From Rhopalosiphum padi (taxonomy: Eukaryota > Arthropoda > Insecta > Hemiptera > Aphididae): 64,000 nt of DNA. Position numbers and translations under genes: made by a program. The stretch's first letter is position 1, and every line of letters begins with the position of its first letter. Of this stretch, positions 13,230 through 24,309 are shown piece by piece. The stretch is from contig NC_083600.1 in assembly GCF_020882245.1 (NCBI RefSeq), positions 8,246,001 to 8,310,000 of the forward strand. The letters are read 5' to 3'. The notes below the pieces were generated by a model. It had not been told where the DNA came from and made no database searches. It was given only the letters and a program-made list of their open reading frames with translations.

Positions 13230-15255
13230 AAATTTTAATAAATTTGGTTTATTCTAAAGTAGGTACATAATAATTAGTTTTAAATCAAAATAAATTTTTA
13301 AAAAATAACTTTGAGCAAAGAATATAACAATTATAAAATCTATTTTATTTATTCTAAATGTCCAATAATTATTTTGGTTAGGTATAAGTTGTTAAAACCG
13401 AGGCTTTTAGTCAATCAGTTGTTAAAACTATATCGCTGTAGAAATATGAGGTTATGTGTGCACATGTTCATGTATATAAACTTGCTTTGATCAAGTATAT
13501 TAAGTTAAGATTATTATTTGAATTAATGTTGATTGTCAAAAATGTAAATGTTGTCTTAATGACTAATGAGTAGTTAATATTAAATTACTATATTTAAATA
13601 TACATTATAAACTTCCTTTAAACATTTTTATTACAGTTATAAATGTTATAATTACTCATTAGTAAATTAGATATTATAACCACGTATTTCAGTCGCCTAG
13701 TTATTGGAATTTATGGTGTTTTAAAAGTTGCGTCTAGTTTACAGAAGAACGCGCACGAATGGATAGCCGAGGGACAAGGTTGACAGCTTGTCTGTCAAGT
13801 GGTATTAGTCGATTCAATGAGCTGAATAATAACAGAAATATTTTGACAGTTAAGTGTAGAAAACAATTTTATATATTTTATACATAGAGAAGGTTTTGCA
13901 ATAAGTCTAGTGCTATAGTATAGTGAAATTAAGCATTAAAAATATTAATGTATTTGAAAGTTTGATAAGATGAACGTCTAATTTTTCACTAATTACATAT
14001 TATTGTATTTAGCTTTAAAATGGTTTTGTGAAACATAATTTTCTAAGTTTTCAGAGGATTATATTTTATATACCGGTGTTATGAAGCTAAGACTATGTAA
14101 AGTATAATATTCGTATTAGGTATATAAACACTTGTATTTATGTTTATAAATATGTAATTCATTTTTCTTTACTATACGTGACAGGTTGGATGTATGTATA
14201 TTGGTTTTGTCGACACTTTAGTCCAATAATAAACTGATACAACTTGTAGAGTGGGCTGTAGTTATGTTTACATATTATTAAATTACAATGTGAGGAGTTA
14301 ATGAAGTATACAATGTATTTCCTTAAAAAATGTCTATTCTTTTTTATGATAAATTATACAGACTTTTAATTCGTATTTAACAGTCACCCACTTCATAGAT
14401 CGGATCAAAGAATGTTTGTCTTTCGGAAACAACCAAATACATGATATAAAATATAAATGAACATCACAGTACATAAACGGTGGTATCATATGAATACCTA
14501 GTGTTATATAATTATGTGATATGTAACCCAATATGTCCGTTATGTGTCACTCGTGTGACACTGGTTGCCATGGTTGCTATTGCTGTTGTAGAATTAATTG
14601 TTTGGCCTAAGTTCTCTGAGGTATATTATTATCTTAAATACACCTTGTGATGTTATTTTGATATTCAATTAATTAAATCTGACATTACATATATAACTAA
14701 TAACATGGATCGTATATAGCTTACAGTATTAATAATAATAAGTTAGGCAAGTTAGGGTTTAGAATCCATGGTTACTGGTTATATACCAGACATAAATATA
14801 TTATATAAATCAGAATATTTAGTAAATTTATTAGTTATTGTTAAATTTACTTTCTTGATTTTTAATCAAGTAAGTATGATAATGGAAATGAAAAAAGTCT
14901 GAATTTTTAAAACTTCAAGAATTTTTATTAATTAGGAAAATGTAACTCAGTTGTAATGAGTAGGTGGATAATTAAGCTAGCTTATACATAAAATATTAAT
15001 GAGAGAGATACGATATCAGTATATCATACCCAAGCGGTATAACGATTTGAATCCACAAAAACGTCGGCGTGAACAGTCCCAAAATTTCTATTTTTAACTT
15101 TTCTCCAAAACTATTATAGCTATAAAGTTGATTGATAGCTCATTAAATAGAGATTATCAAGTAGATACAAAATGTGAGATTAAAAATTTTCAAAAAAATT
15201 ATTTAATTTTTCAGTTAAAAAAATAATTTTTTTTTTTGCTAGTTTTTTGATTTAA
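13230..15255. other. AT-rich non-coding stretch, nothing recognised
   Basis: No supported gene. A slightly GC-richer patch at about 13690-13850 and another at about 14370-14640 carry no recognisable motif. The 65-codon minus-strand frame at 14334-14531 is not gene-like. From about 15040 the sequence has the look of repeat DNA leading into the foldback listed next. Confidence 0.5.
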
Positions 15256-15257
15256 CG

Positions 15258-15570
15258 TGGTAGATTACCAAAACTGGAGAACAGATTATGTTTTTTGGGG
15301 TTTTGTTAGATTCACATTGGCTAGGAGAAGTGCTATGAAGATTTTCATAACTTTATCTTCAATTGTTAACTCACTGCAAAGCTATAAAGCTGAAAAACAT
15401 AAAAAAAACGCCCAATAAAATGTGTTTTAATTTTTTTTTTTCGAAGCTCTATAGTGAATTAACTATAAAAGATAAAGTTTTGAAAATCTTCACTGCACTT
15501 ATCCTAGCTAATGTGAATCTAATAAGACCCCAAACAAAAAATCCGCTCTCCAGTTTCAGAGATCTATCTC
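15258..15570. mobile_element. Long foldback (inverted-repeat) element
   Basis: Bases of about 15258-15383 are matched by the reverse complement of about 15445-15570, at roughly 80% identity by eye over some 110-125 bp, leaving a loop of about 60 bp. Shared blocks include AAACTGGAG, AGATTCACATT and TGAAGATTTTCA. Such a hairpin is typical of foldback-type or miniature inverted-repeat elements. The open frame at 15363-15575 lies in loop and second arm and is not a gene. No target duplication was identified, so the exact ends are approximate. Confidence 0.7.
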
Positions 15571-15579
15571 ACTAAATGA

Positions 15580-16300
15580 AAATGAAAATAAAATACATTA
15601 TACATACATATTGCATACAATAATTAATACATTTCTAAAAATTGTAAATCAAGAAAGTTTACATGCCGATCTCTGACTTTGCAAGCTTTTTTTTTACAAA
15701 AATGTATTATATGGTATGTGATATTAATCATATTTATAATATAATATTTAAAAATTTAATATACTAATATCATTAATATATATAAATAATATAGAATTAA
15801 TTAACTCAGAAACCACACGTTTAAATTTCGATTTAAATATACTAAAATTTTCAAAAATAATCGTCCTTTTTATAATATGTAAAAAAAATGAAATGTATTT
15901 GTCGAATAAAAGTAATTTTACCTAAGTAATAAAACTAACCTAACAAGATTCTATTTCAATAGCTCTTTATCTACATTATTGTTGAATAAAGTGTTTTTAA
16001 TACTATGTTTTGTAAATTATAGTTAAAAACAATGTATTTTAAACCTATAAAGTATAAATGTTGATGTTTAATCAGAAAAAATAAAGTCGTGTTTAGAACA
16101 CTTTTTCATAATGGTTAAGCAGTGGAAACTGAGTAAAAACTGAGGTAAAACTGATTGTAAAGGTGAAAAATTTCATAATTTTTTCTCGAGACAAGGGTGA
16201 CTGTAAACTTTTTGTCCCAGGAAAAGACATATGTTCAACTAGAATTTCTACTTAACGGGCGTAAAACTGAAATCGCCCAACAGTTATTTATACATATTCA
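15580..16300. other. AT-rich non-coding stretch, nothing recognised
   Basis: No gene-like frame, no clear repeat boundaries. Confidence 0.55.
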
Positions 16301-16324
16301 AGACCTTTCGTTCGCCGTATATTG

Positions 16325-16450
16325 TTCCGCTCGAAAGTTCTGCCATTTTAAATAGCCATATACATATACTCATAATATATATATCCTTGTATAATTTACG
16401 TGCATTCACATTCGGAAAGTTCTGGAATATGAACCATCATGAAGTTTCTT
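16325..16450 (+). promoter_or_regulatory. Cluster of heat-shock-element-like motifs
   Basis: A perfect three-unit heat-shock element, GAAAGTTCTGGAA, lies at 16415-16427. Two-unit GAAnnTTC motifs flank it at 16333-16340 and 16441-16448, and the patch (16290-16450) is GC-richer than its surroundings. TATA-like words follow at about 16495. No heat-shock protein frame is adjacent. One such three-unit motif is expected by chance about once in a window this size and AT-rich, so only the clustering makes this of interest. Confidence 0.25.
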
Positions 16451-16459
16451 ATCAGTTCT

Positions 16460-19400
16460 ACCTATAACTAAAAACATTTATGGAATATCTGTATTTATAT
16501 ATAAATATACAAATATACTATACACATTAGGTACACGCCTTTTACTAGACGGTAGTCTGGAACAAATGAGAAATGTCACTGTCATTATAAATTAGTTATT
16601 TATTATCTATATTAGTTTTCTAGTATAATAGAACTTATTTTTCTCATTTTCAATAAAATAAAATAATATGATATCGTATAAAGATACGATTTTGTTGATA
16701 ATAAATTAAATGTATCTACTATTGTATTATAAGAAACAACAATAATATTATACACATAATTAAGAAATTAAATTATTCATTAATCTTTCAAAAATAATGG
16801 ACATTTTTCTGGTTCCTTAAGGATTTTAAGTACATTTTTATAAAATGTATAACGAGATGAAAATGTTTAGTTTCTTCTTAACATTAACCAAATGAGTTTT
16901 CAGTTTATAATGTTTGAATTTACAATGATATAATATTAAAACGCTGAGGTACGTACAATACAAACCATTTTTTTTTCATGACGCAAAAAGTATTGCATGC
17001 ATTTGTTTTACCACTCCAAAAAATTAAAATTGTTCTATAGTATTTAAATGGCCTCAACTGTTTTTTTTAAAATTAATTTTAATTGTATTTATAAAATATT
17101 AGGTACCTTCTACACAACGTATCATAAATAACTCAATAAGGTTATTATGAGCTTATTAAATTAAATTTATTATCATTTAAGTTTTTGTTATATAAACGTT
17201 GATATTACTAATTTAATTATTATACACAGTTAAGAATTAGGACAAACATCTTTTGTTTAAGTATATCGTACCTATGTCCCAAAAAACAGGGTACACTTTA
17301 TCACTCATTACCCTTTAAATATTTTTCAATTCTGTTTTCGGGACGTTAAACTAGACTAATGGATCATAAATTCCCATGACTTACAATTTTTTTAACTCAT
17401 GTATTTTGTGCATGCGCAACACAACTTCATTTTTTTAAAATGGCAACCCCTATTTTTAATATCATTTTCGAATCAGACATTTTTTTTCAAGCAATTTAGA
17501 TGTATTAATATGTATTCTAAACCCAAAATTAATGAAGTTAGAGCTAGATACAACTTTTAAAAAAAATGTATTAAATTAAATTAAATTTTAAATTTAAGTA
17601 CGTATGTATTTTCGTTCTAAATACCATTTGATACTTTATACATTTATTATTAGTAATAAATTATTTACTATTTATGAATTATTATTTTATTTTATTATTA
17701 CATGCTATTATGAAATTATATAAATTACATATTTTATTTAAAAAACATGTATTTTCAGAAAATAAAATTCTAAATTTTTATTTTTTTCTAATAATATTAT
17801 ACATTTTTATTTACAATTAAATATGTATAATTGTCTTGTAATTAACTTGTACTGTAGATTTTAATCATATTAGTTTATGTTTTTTTATTAATTAAATAAA
17901 AAACAAATTTTAAAATATTAAATACATTATTTTTGTCAAAAATGGATTCATCAAATTTTTCACCTATATTAATTATTATACTTAAAAAAAATCAAACATA
18001 TTTGTTAAAACTAACGTAATTTCTGTTTTAATCAATTTCATGTTTTTAATTTATTTTTAATAGTGTAACCACTGTAAACTATTCTGCGGCTAATCAGTAT
18101 AACCATTATTATATTGTTATTAAAGTTAGGTTATTTTTTTGTTTATCTAAAAACATAATTATATTAATAACATTCTATGATCGTTATTCCATAATATAAT
18201 ATATTTAGTTATCTTTATGTACTTTACACATATAAGTAGTTATTTTGAATGTTTGTTATACGATACATTGTTTTATGACATATTCCGTCATCAAATACTA
18301 ATAGCTTATAAATTAAATCAGGACCATCCCTTAACTCTCCGTCAAAAGAGCATACAATCCGATTTAGCTTTAGAGACAAAATATACAACGAACTTGATCG
18401 GTAATGAATTATTATAGAGAGACGGGTGTGTCTCAACGCTTAACACAGGATTTCTTGTGAACCCTCAGTATTCAATTTTTATTAAGCTGGCAACTGGTGA
18501 ATATTATTTTAATACTTTTATGATACTTATCAATCTCTCTGTGACCTGACAATAGAATCTAAATTATTATATGTTCAATTTTTACTATTAAAATATCAGA
18601 TACCTAATTAAAGTTTATATGAAAAAATGACGTACGTTAACTACGCGTTAGAATATACATTCTACGTATTAAATCAAACACAACATATTTTGTTGTTTTT
18701 AAAATATTTTGCGTTGTAATATCAGGATTAATGCAAACTTTGTTGAACTAATTTTATTTATAAAAAATAAATTAAATTGTGTTGACTGAAACCTGACATG
18801 ACTCATTGATCCATTACAACTAGACACTATTAAACGCTATACATTATAAATAATTTTTCTTTCATAAAGAGGAATACAAAATAATGATGGAGTATTTATT
18901 TATACTAAAGATACTCTTAATGTAGAAAATAATTTTGTCAAAACCAATACTGTGGAATTCTCTCTAACAAATCTCTGTATGCCAATTAATATTTTATTCG
19001 TTTATTGATCACTTTCGACTGATATACGTAAATAAATTTATAAAAATTATGTTAAGTCACAGAGAAAAATTAACATAAAAGTTATACGATCAATACGAAT
19101 ACGTAGATATATCATCAAAAATTGTTTATGCATAATTTATAAACATTAATATTAGGTTACCCATTGATCTTAAACACTTGTGTATGACCATATATTTATT
19201 TAAAGTAATGAGGATCTAATTAATTTAGTAAATTCTGGTATGCTGCAAACTGATATAATTGACAACATTTTAATAAGTGTTTCTTTACCTGTAAATAATA
19301 GTTTTAAAACTAAGGGAAGTATTTTTTTCTATGATCAATCATGATAAAATTAAATAGTTTATATGTGAAGAAAAATGGTCTTAAATATAAAATAAAATCA

Positions 19401-20040
19401 ATGTTAATGAGTGTTGTTATGTTTTTTAAAATATAATTAATAATTTAATTATTGATAAGTCGACTATAAAAAGTAATAACTTCTAAAAATAAGCGTTTAA
19501 AAGATGAATATCAGCCAGCCTATTATGTTCTATATTCCATAAATAAGCTCTTTCATTTAAATGTAAAACTAACCCAAATAATATTAAATTAGCCTTATAT
19601 TATATAAATATAAAAATAATTACATAAACATTTTAAGACTTACAAAAAAAATATTGAAAAGTGTTTCTTATAATCCAAAATTAATATGACTACTAATCAA
19701 TGAAGTAACGTGCTGTAAAATTAATAGCAATGATAAAATTTAAAATATATTAAGTAATTATAAAATATACAATACGAATTATGGAGCCGAAAAGGGTGTC
19801 TAACATTTTTATTTTTTAACGATTTTTTTTATTAATATAAGAAAAAACTAGCCAACAATTTCAATAATGTATTTAATAATGAAATACTCAGTATAAATAA
19901 TAATAATTATTACGATACTCAATTAAAAAAAAAAAAGTTATTAAAATATATTATCGAACACATAACTATTCCACTGGCTTATATTGTATACTGTATGTAA
20001 GTGGGTAATGAGTATACATTTCTAGATTTTTTTTAAGGTG
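16460..20040. other. AT-rich non-coding stretch, nothing recognised
   Basis: Very AT-rich throughout. The two opposed frames over 18217-18436 overlap each other and have no recognisable features. Confidence 0.6.
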
Positions 20041-20574
20041 GGAGTGATATTTAATTTCTTCTAAAGGATGGTAATTTTAAAAATATGAATAATTATAGAC
20101 CAGAATTTTTTTTGATTAATTTTTTTAGAATTTTAAGAGAAAAATCATAGTAAAATTAATTTATTTTTTTGTAGGAAACAAACTTTTATCAAAATACTAA
20201 TATGGTTTTAGATCTGGTTTAGACACAGAGGATGCTGTTTATAGTTTGACTCAGTTTATTTATAATGAACTAAATAACGGTATGTAGCGTACTAGCGTTG
20301 ATAGAAATGCGATAGCTAAAGCTATAAATATATAAATTATTTTCGATTTAGCTTAAGTTTTTGATACCGTATATCATAAAATACTGTTACAACTGCTTTA
20401 TAGTTAAATCTTTAATTTAGTAATCATTGTCTAAAGTGGTTTAATAGTTACCTAGAAAATAAAATGCAAAGAATTAATATAAATAATGTTATAAGCCAAG
20501 AAAGTACAATTGAATTTGGAGTTTCTCAAGATAGTGTTCTGAGTTCTGTTTTAGTTTTATATATTATAGATACA

Positions 20575-21354
20575 TGTTACAGTGAATAAAAAAAAATAGT
20601 AAATAACGTCATCCCCCGGTCAATGACGGCTTTTACCAAAATGATTCAATTGTGCAGGTAAATGTTGTAAAAAAACACATTTTAAAACCAGATGTACATC
20701 ATTAAACGGCCATTGACGTTATTTACCAAGATAAATGGTTAATGATGATAAATCTCAAACAAAACATTAATTATTTTATTACTTAATTGATTGTCTTACT
20801 AGTTAATCTAATGAAAAGTTAGATTAGTTGAAATTAATAAAATAGATGCACAATATAAATAATGTATTTGTGGAATTAAGATTACTACAACATATCGAGT
20901 TGAATAACATTTCCGCTGTATATCAAACACATTTTTAGTGCTACCACTAGTTTTATAGTTACATCGATCGAAGCTTTGATAGTTGATGACCAGCTATTCC
21001 TTGTCCTGTAGCTTTGCGTAGAGTTATTTCCCTATATTTAAACTCGCCAGAATCTAAGCAAAGATATTAAATAATAAACTAATAACCCATTTTATATTAT
21101 TACTTGGGTTATCGCTAGTTGGGTTTTCGCTTTATCTACTCTCGTCATGATATTTGAACGAAGCTTTGTTGCATAAACACTTAACAATAGACGTTTTAAA
21201 TGTCGTTCACGCCGATATAAAAAATTAATTAAACATCATCCTCCAACTAAACTGGCAATTGACGTCAATAACCAGAGAACGTCTACATTTACAGCATTTA
21301 CCAATTTTTTTCTAAATGACATCACTTACTACGTTTACATCATTCACCGTAACA
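20575..21354. mobile_element. Nested terminal-inverted-repeat element, 780 bp, inside the LINE
   Basis: It starts TGTTACAGTGAAT at 20575 and ends in the reverse complement of TGTTACGGTGAAT at 21354, with one mismatch in the 13-bp terminal repeat and weaker similarity further in. Both ends are flanked by TACA (20571-20574 and 21355-21358), a likely 4-bp target duplication. The LINE reading breaks at the left junction, after LYIID, and resumes with INSKYNRKLDG within a few bases of the right junction, which independently confirms the boundaries. Interior words such as GGCCATTGACGTTATTTACC recur inverted. No transposase frame: non-autonomous. Superfamily not assigned. Confidence 0.75.
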
Positions 21355-21396
21355 TACATAAACTCGAAATATAATCGGAAATTGGATGGTTCGGTA

Positions 21397-21443
21397 GATA
21401 TATATATATATATATTATATTGTATACATAGTATATATATATT
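21397..21443 (+). repeat. TA-rich microsatellite
   Basis: Runs of TA units interrupted by short non-repeat words, lying where the LINE reverse transcriptase should encode its YADD active site. Expansion here helped to destroy the frame. Confidence 0.7.
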
Positions 21444-21604
21444 ATATTTGTTTACTTTTCATGAACAAATCATGAACAAATCATGGACGAACTCTTGTTC
21501 TCAAACTACTAGTGATTTAAATAAAGTTTATAAATGCTTTTGTGAAAAAAAATCTAACACTAAATGAATATAAAACAATGTTTATAACAATATACAAAAT
21601 TAAT

Positions 21605-22220
21605 AATTGAATAAGCGACGATTTTCGTAATAATACTATTATTCCAAGAACATTACTATATCCGTTCCTTATCGATCATTAGGCTAATGACCATGATATT
21701 AGATCGTCTACGATTCTAAAAACAGACTCACTCAAGCACGCGCACGCACCAATTTAAGATTTTAACATTTTTCCGTTTTTAAAATCGGTACAAAATAGCT
21801 AAAAGGGAAAGATTTTTTTAGTTACTTCCTATGACCCGATTTACATTTTAAAAATAGATCTGTATTCGGTAACTTTTTTACTAGGTTATGTAGGAAAAAT
21901 AATTGATGTTTTAGAACTGAATGCATGAGTATAAAATAAAAATACTTTGATCATTTTTAGAAAAGTTAACATATTTTTTAAGGCTTATTGAAAACAAAAA
22001 TCAAAAATCTGTTTCCTACATAACCTAGAAAAGAGGATGATAAATTCATACATATTTTTGAAACAATAATAGGACAACAGGAAGTACCTAAACTAATCTT
22101 CCGCTTATTGGTCTAAAGCTACGAAAAATACGGAGTGCTCCAACCACCTTAACAGAAGCTTCACAAATTTCAATTAAATAATATTTTATACATGGTTGCA
22201 TTGATATTTGATAGTAAGAC
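21605..22220. mobile_element. Probable second insertion in the LINE, with internal inverted repeat
   Basis: The LINE translation is lost after the LTLNEYKT block (to about 21600) and resumes near 22230. The roughly 600 bp between do not read as LINE. They contain a perfect 17-bp inverted repeat, CTAGGTTATGTAGGAAA at 21881-21897 and its complement at 22012-22028. Outer boundaries, terminal repeats and target duplication could not be fixed. Alternatively this is a diverged or replaced LINE segment. Confidence 0.45.
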
Positions 22221-22649
22221 TTGCAGCATACACGGCATGTAAACGTATTAAAGAAGTTTCAAGAATTCGATAGTTAGGTATTATTTTAGATATAAATTTA
22301 AGATGAAATTACATTTGCATAATCTAGTAGGGAAACTACGTACAATAACGTACACATTAGTGAAACTCAAAGATTCAATACTTACATGTATAATACGTAT
22401 TATAATATATTTTGCTTTGTATCATTGTATTAATTTGTATATTAATATTGTTTATTAGTATGGGATGGACTATGTGATAGTAATTTAAAACAGCTCTAGG
22501 TTATTCAAAACAATATAGTTCGAATTTGTTTAAATAAGTTTACTTTAGAAGGGTCGACAAGACAAAACTACAGGGATTTGGACGTATTACCAGTTAAATC
22601 ACTCTACAAATAGTATTTTTTTAAAAAAGAGAAAATAGGGTATACGATA

Positions 22650-24245
22650 TGCCTACTAAATATAAAAAAAAAATTTTGGTTAATCATTTGTGGATTATTT
22701 AGGGGCTATATATACTTCAATTTAATGCCATATAATTTAAAAAATAATATTCATTTACATCAAAATAATGTTAAAAATACGGTATATAAATGATTATTTT
22801 TAGAATTAACTTACATTTTTAATTTCTTCATGTGTATACGCTTAAAAATATGTAAAATATAGAAAAAATAAAATAAAATTTTCTATTCCAAAATCGGAAA
22901 TAGACACGATAGAAAACATCAGTGTAAAAATGCTCAGAATTTTACAAACTATTTGTATAACATATTCAAAAGCCAATATATTCCAATAATAAAGTATTTT
23001 TAGATTTTAATTGTTGCAAGTATCTATGTCCATCAAATACGAGTATTTTACTTTGAATTTATGTAGGATCTACATTGTAAGTACTTCAAATTTAACGAAT
23101 ACGTTTTTATTGTTTTTATTTAATTTAATTAATTTATGTTATCTTATGTTTATTTGTATAACAATTTGATAAATGTTGAAATAACGTTAGGTATTTGAAA
23201 TGGAAATTTGTTTAAAACGAATGAAGTTTTGTTTTTCGTCTGAGTACACAATTACCTTGGATAGGGAGAGGTATATAAGTATTATAAGCTGCAGCTGGTT
23301 GGTTTTGAAGAGGTATGGATAGCAGTCTTATTAGATCTGTTTCGAACCATTTATCAAGTTCATTCGTCATTCCCTTCAGTCCAATTTCAGAGCATGCATA
23401 ACACTACAGTAGAAATACGTCATCAGATGGCTAGATAAAATTGTTCGACAAACAATATGGTGTATATTTGTTTTTATGCTATACAAAATAATATATATAT
23501 ATTTATACGGTTTAAACGAGAATAACGGGAAGTAGATAAAATCTTAAAAGAGGCCATATATCCATAACAATGATATAATACAAGAAAGAAAGAATAAAAG
23601 AACGTCAAGACAATTTTCATTATTAAGACTCCAATAAAACAATACTGCAGGAAGCAGTGAAGAGGGTAAATGTAAAGAAGAAAAAGCTGTATGGATATTG
23701 GCATAGAGCCACCCTGAATAATAATTTTCTAAAATAAACAAACCAAAACCAAAAGAAAAAGGATTCTTTTTACTAAAGACTGCATAACAGATATTGACGT
23801 TTTGTTGGGCCATGGACAAAATAAAGTTTTACTGCTGATCGGAAAATGATAAACTTATATTGGTTTAATAGAGATTAAGTTGTAGATTATTGTACATTTA
23901 TTGTACAAGTTTTATTATTGCAGATGATAGCTTATTATTGGCTTTTATAAATTATTAATATTTTATATATCAATTATGCACTGGTGAGGTTAAAACATGT
24001 TATGTATATTATACAATATCACCATAAATATATTTTTATTTATTTTCATAATATTTATAGATATAAATAAAGTAGATTCAAAAAGCTTTTCTCATTAATT
24101 GAAAAAAATAATTATGTTTATATAAAAAAATTATATTATACTAGTTTTATTTTCAAAGTTTAGTCATACGCGTTAGCTTAGATTTTTTTGAAAAAAAGTA
24201 TATCAAGTTTAAATAATACATAGAAATGTCAAAAGTGTATATTTT
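22650..24245. other. AT-rich non-coding stretch, one moderate-GC patch
   Basis: A patch at 23220-23830 is less AT-rich. On the minus strand it holds two overlapping frames, 76 and 91 codons (23474-23819), both hydrophobic and unrecognised. They share bases in different frames, so at most one could be real, and neither has family motifs. Nothing else seen. Confidence 0.45.
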
Positions 24246-24246
24246 T

Positions 24247-24305
24247 TTAGATTCTGAGCGAACGATAAATACATTGATTTGACAATGATGTTTTTTTTTT
24301 TGTGA
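24247..24305 (-). repeat. Fragment of the ATTCTGAAC repeat family (inverted copy of the 13.09-kb end)
   Basis: The bases starting TTAGATTCTGAGCGAACG match the reverse complement of the right end of the repeat at 12466-13095, with the shared ATTGATTTnACAATG block at the right spacing. Beyond about 24305 the similarity is lost, so only one terminus remains. Confidence 0.5.
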
Positions 24306-24309
24306 ATAA

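Larger units (their letters stand above)
20046..22650 (+). pseudogene. Decayed non-LTR retrotransposon reverse transcriptase, interrupted by two insertions
   Basis: Conceptual translation with stops and frameshifts gives the order of blocks of a Jockey/CR1-like LINE reverse transcriptase. From 20061 an NMNNYRP block; near 20195 a YGFRSGLDTEDAVYSL-like block; near 20350 a block matching the catalytic-site A pattern (AKAFDTVYHKILL type); near 20440-20560 WFNSYLENKMQ and FGVSQDSVL, the usual GVPQGSVLGP site with changes. After an insertion, INSKYNRKLDGSVDIY resumes at about 21359, but the expected YADD active site is lost in a TA repeat; then a LTLNEYKT block near 21555. After a second gap, a YLGIILDINLR-like block (about 22263), and RQNYRDLDVLPVKSLY (about 22558-22612). 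Many stops and a missing catalytic motif show it is dead. No ORF1 or endonuclease domain was found upstream, so the copy is probably 5'-truncated. Confidence 0.85.

Noticed and set aside
13738..13795. Apparent small exon between TTTACAG and a GTTGAC
   Set aside because: The donor is very weak, the peptide is not recognised, and no neighbouring exon fits.
23474..23819. Two hydrophobic minus-strand frames that might be a membrane protein
   Set aside because: They use different frames of the same bases, hydrophobicity follows from T-rich codons, and no family feature or splice sites were seen.
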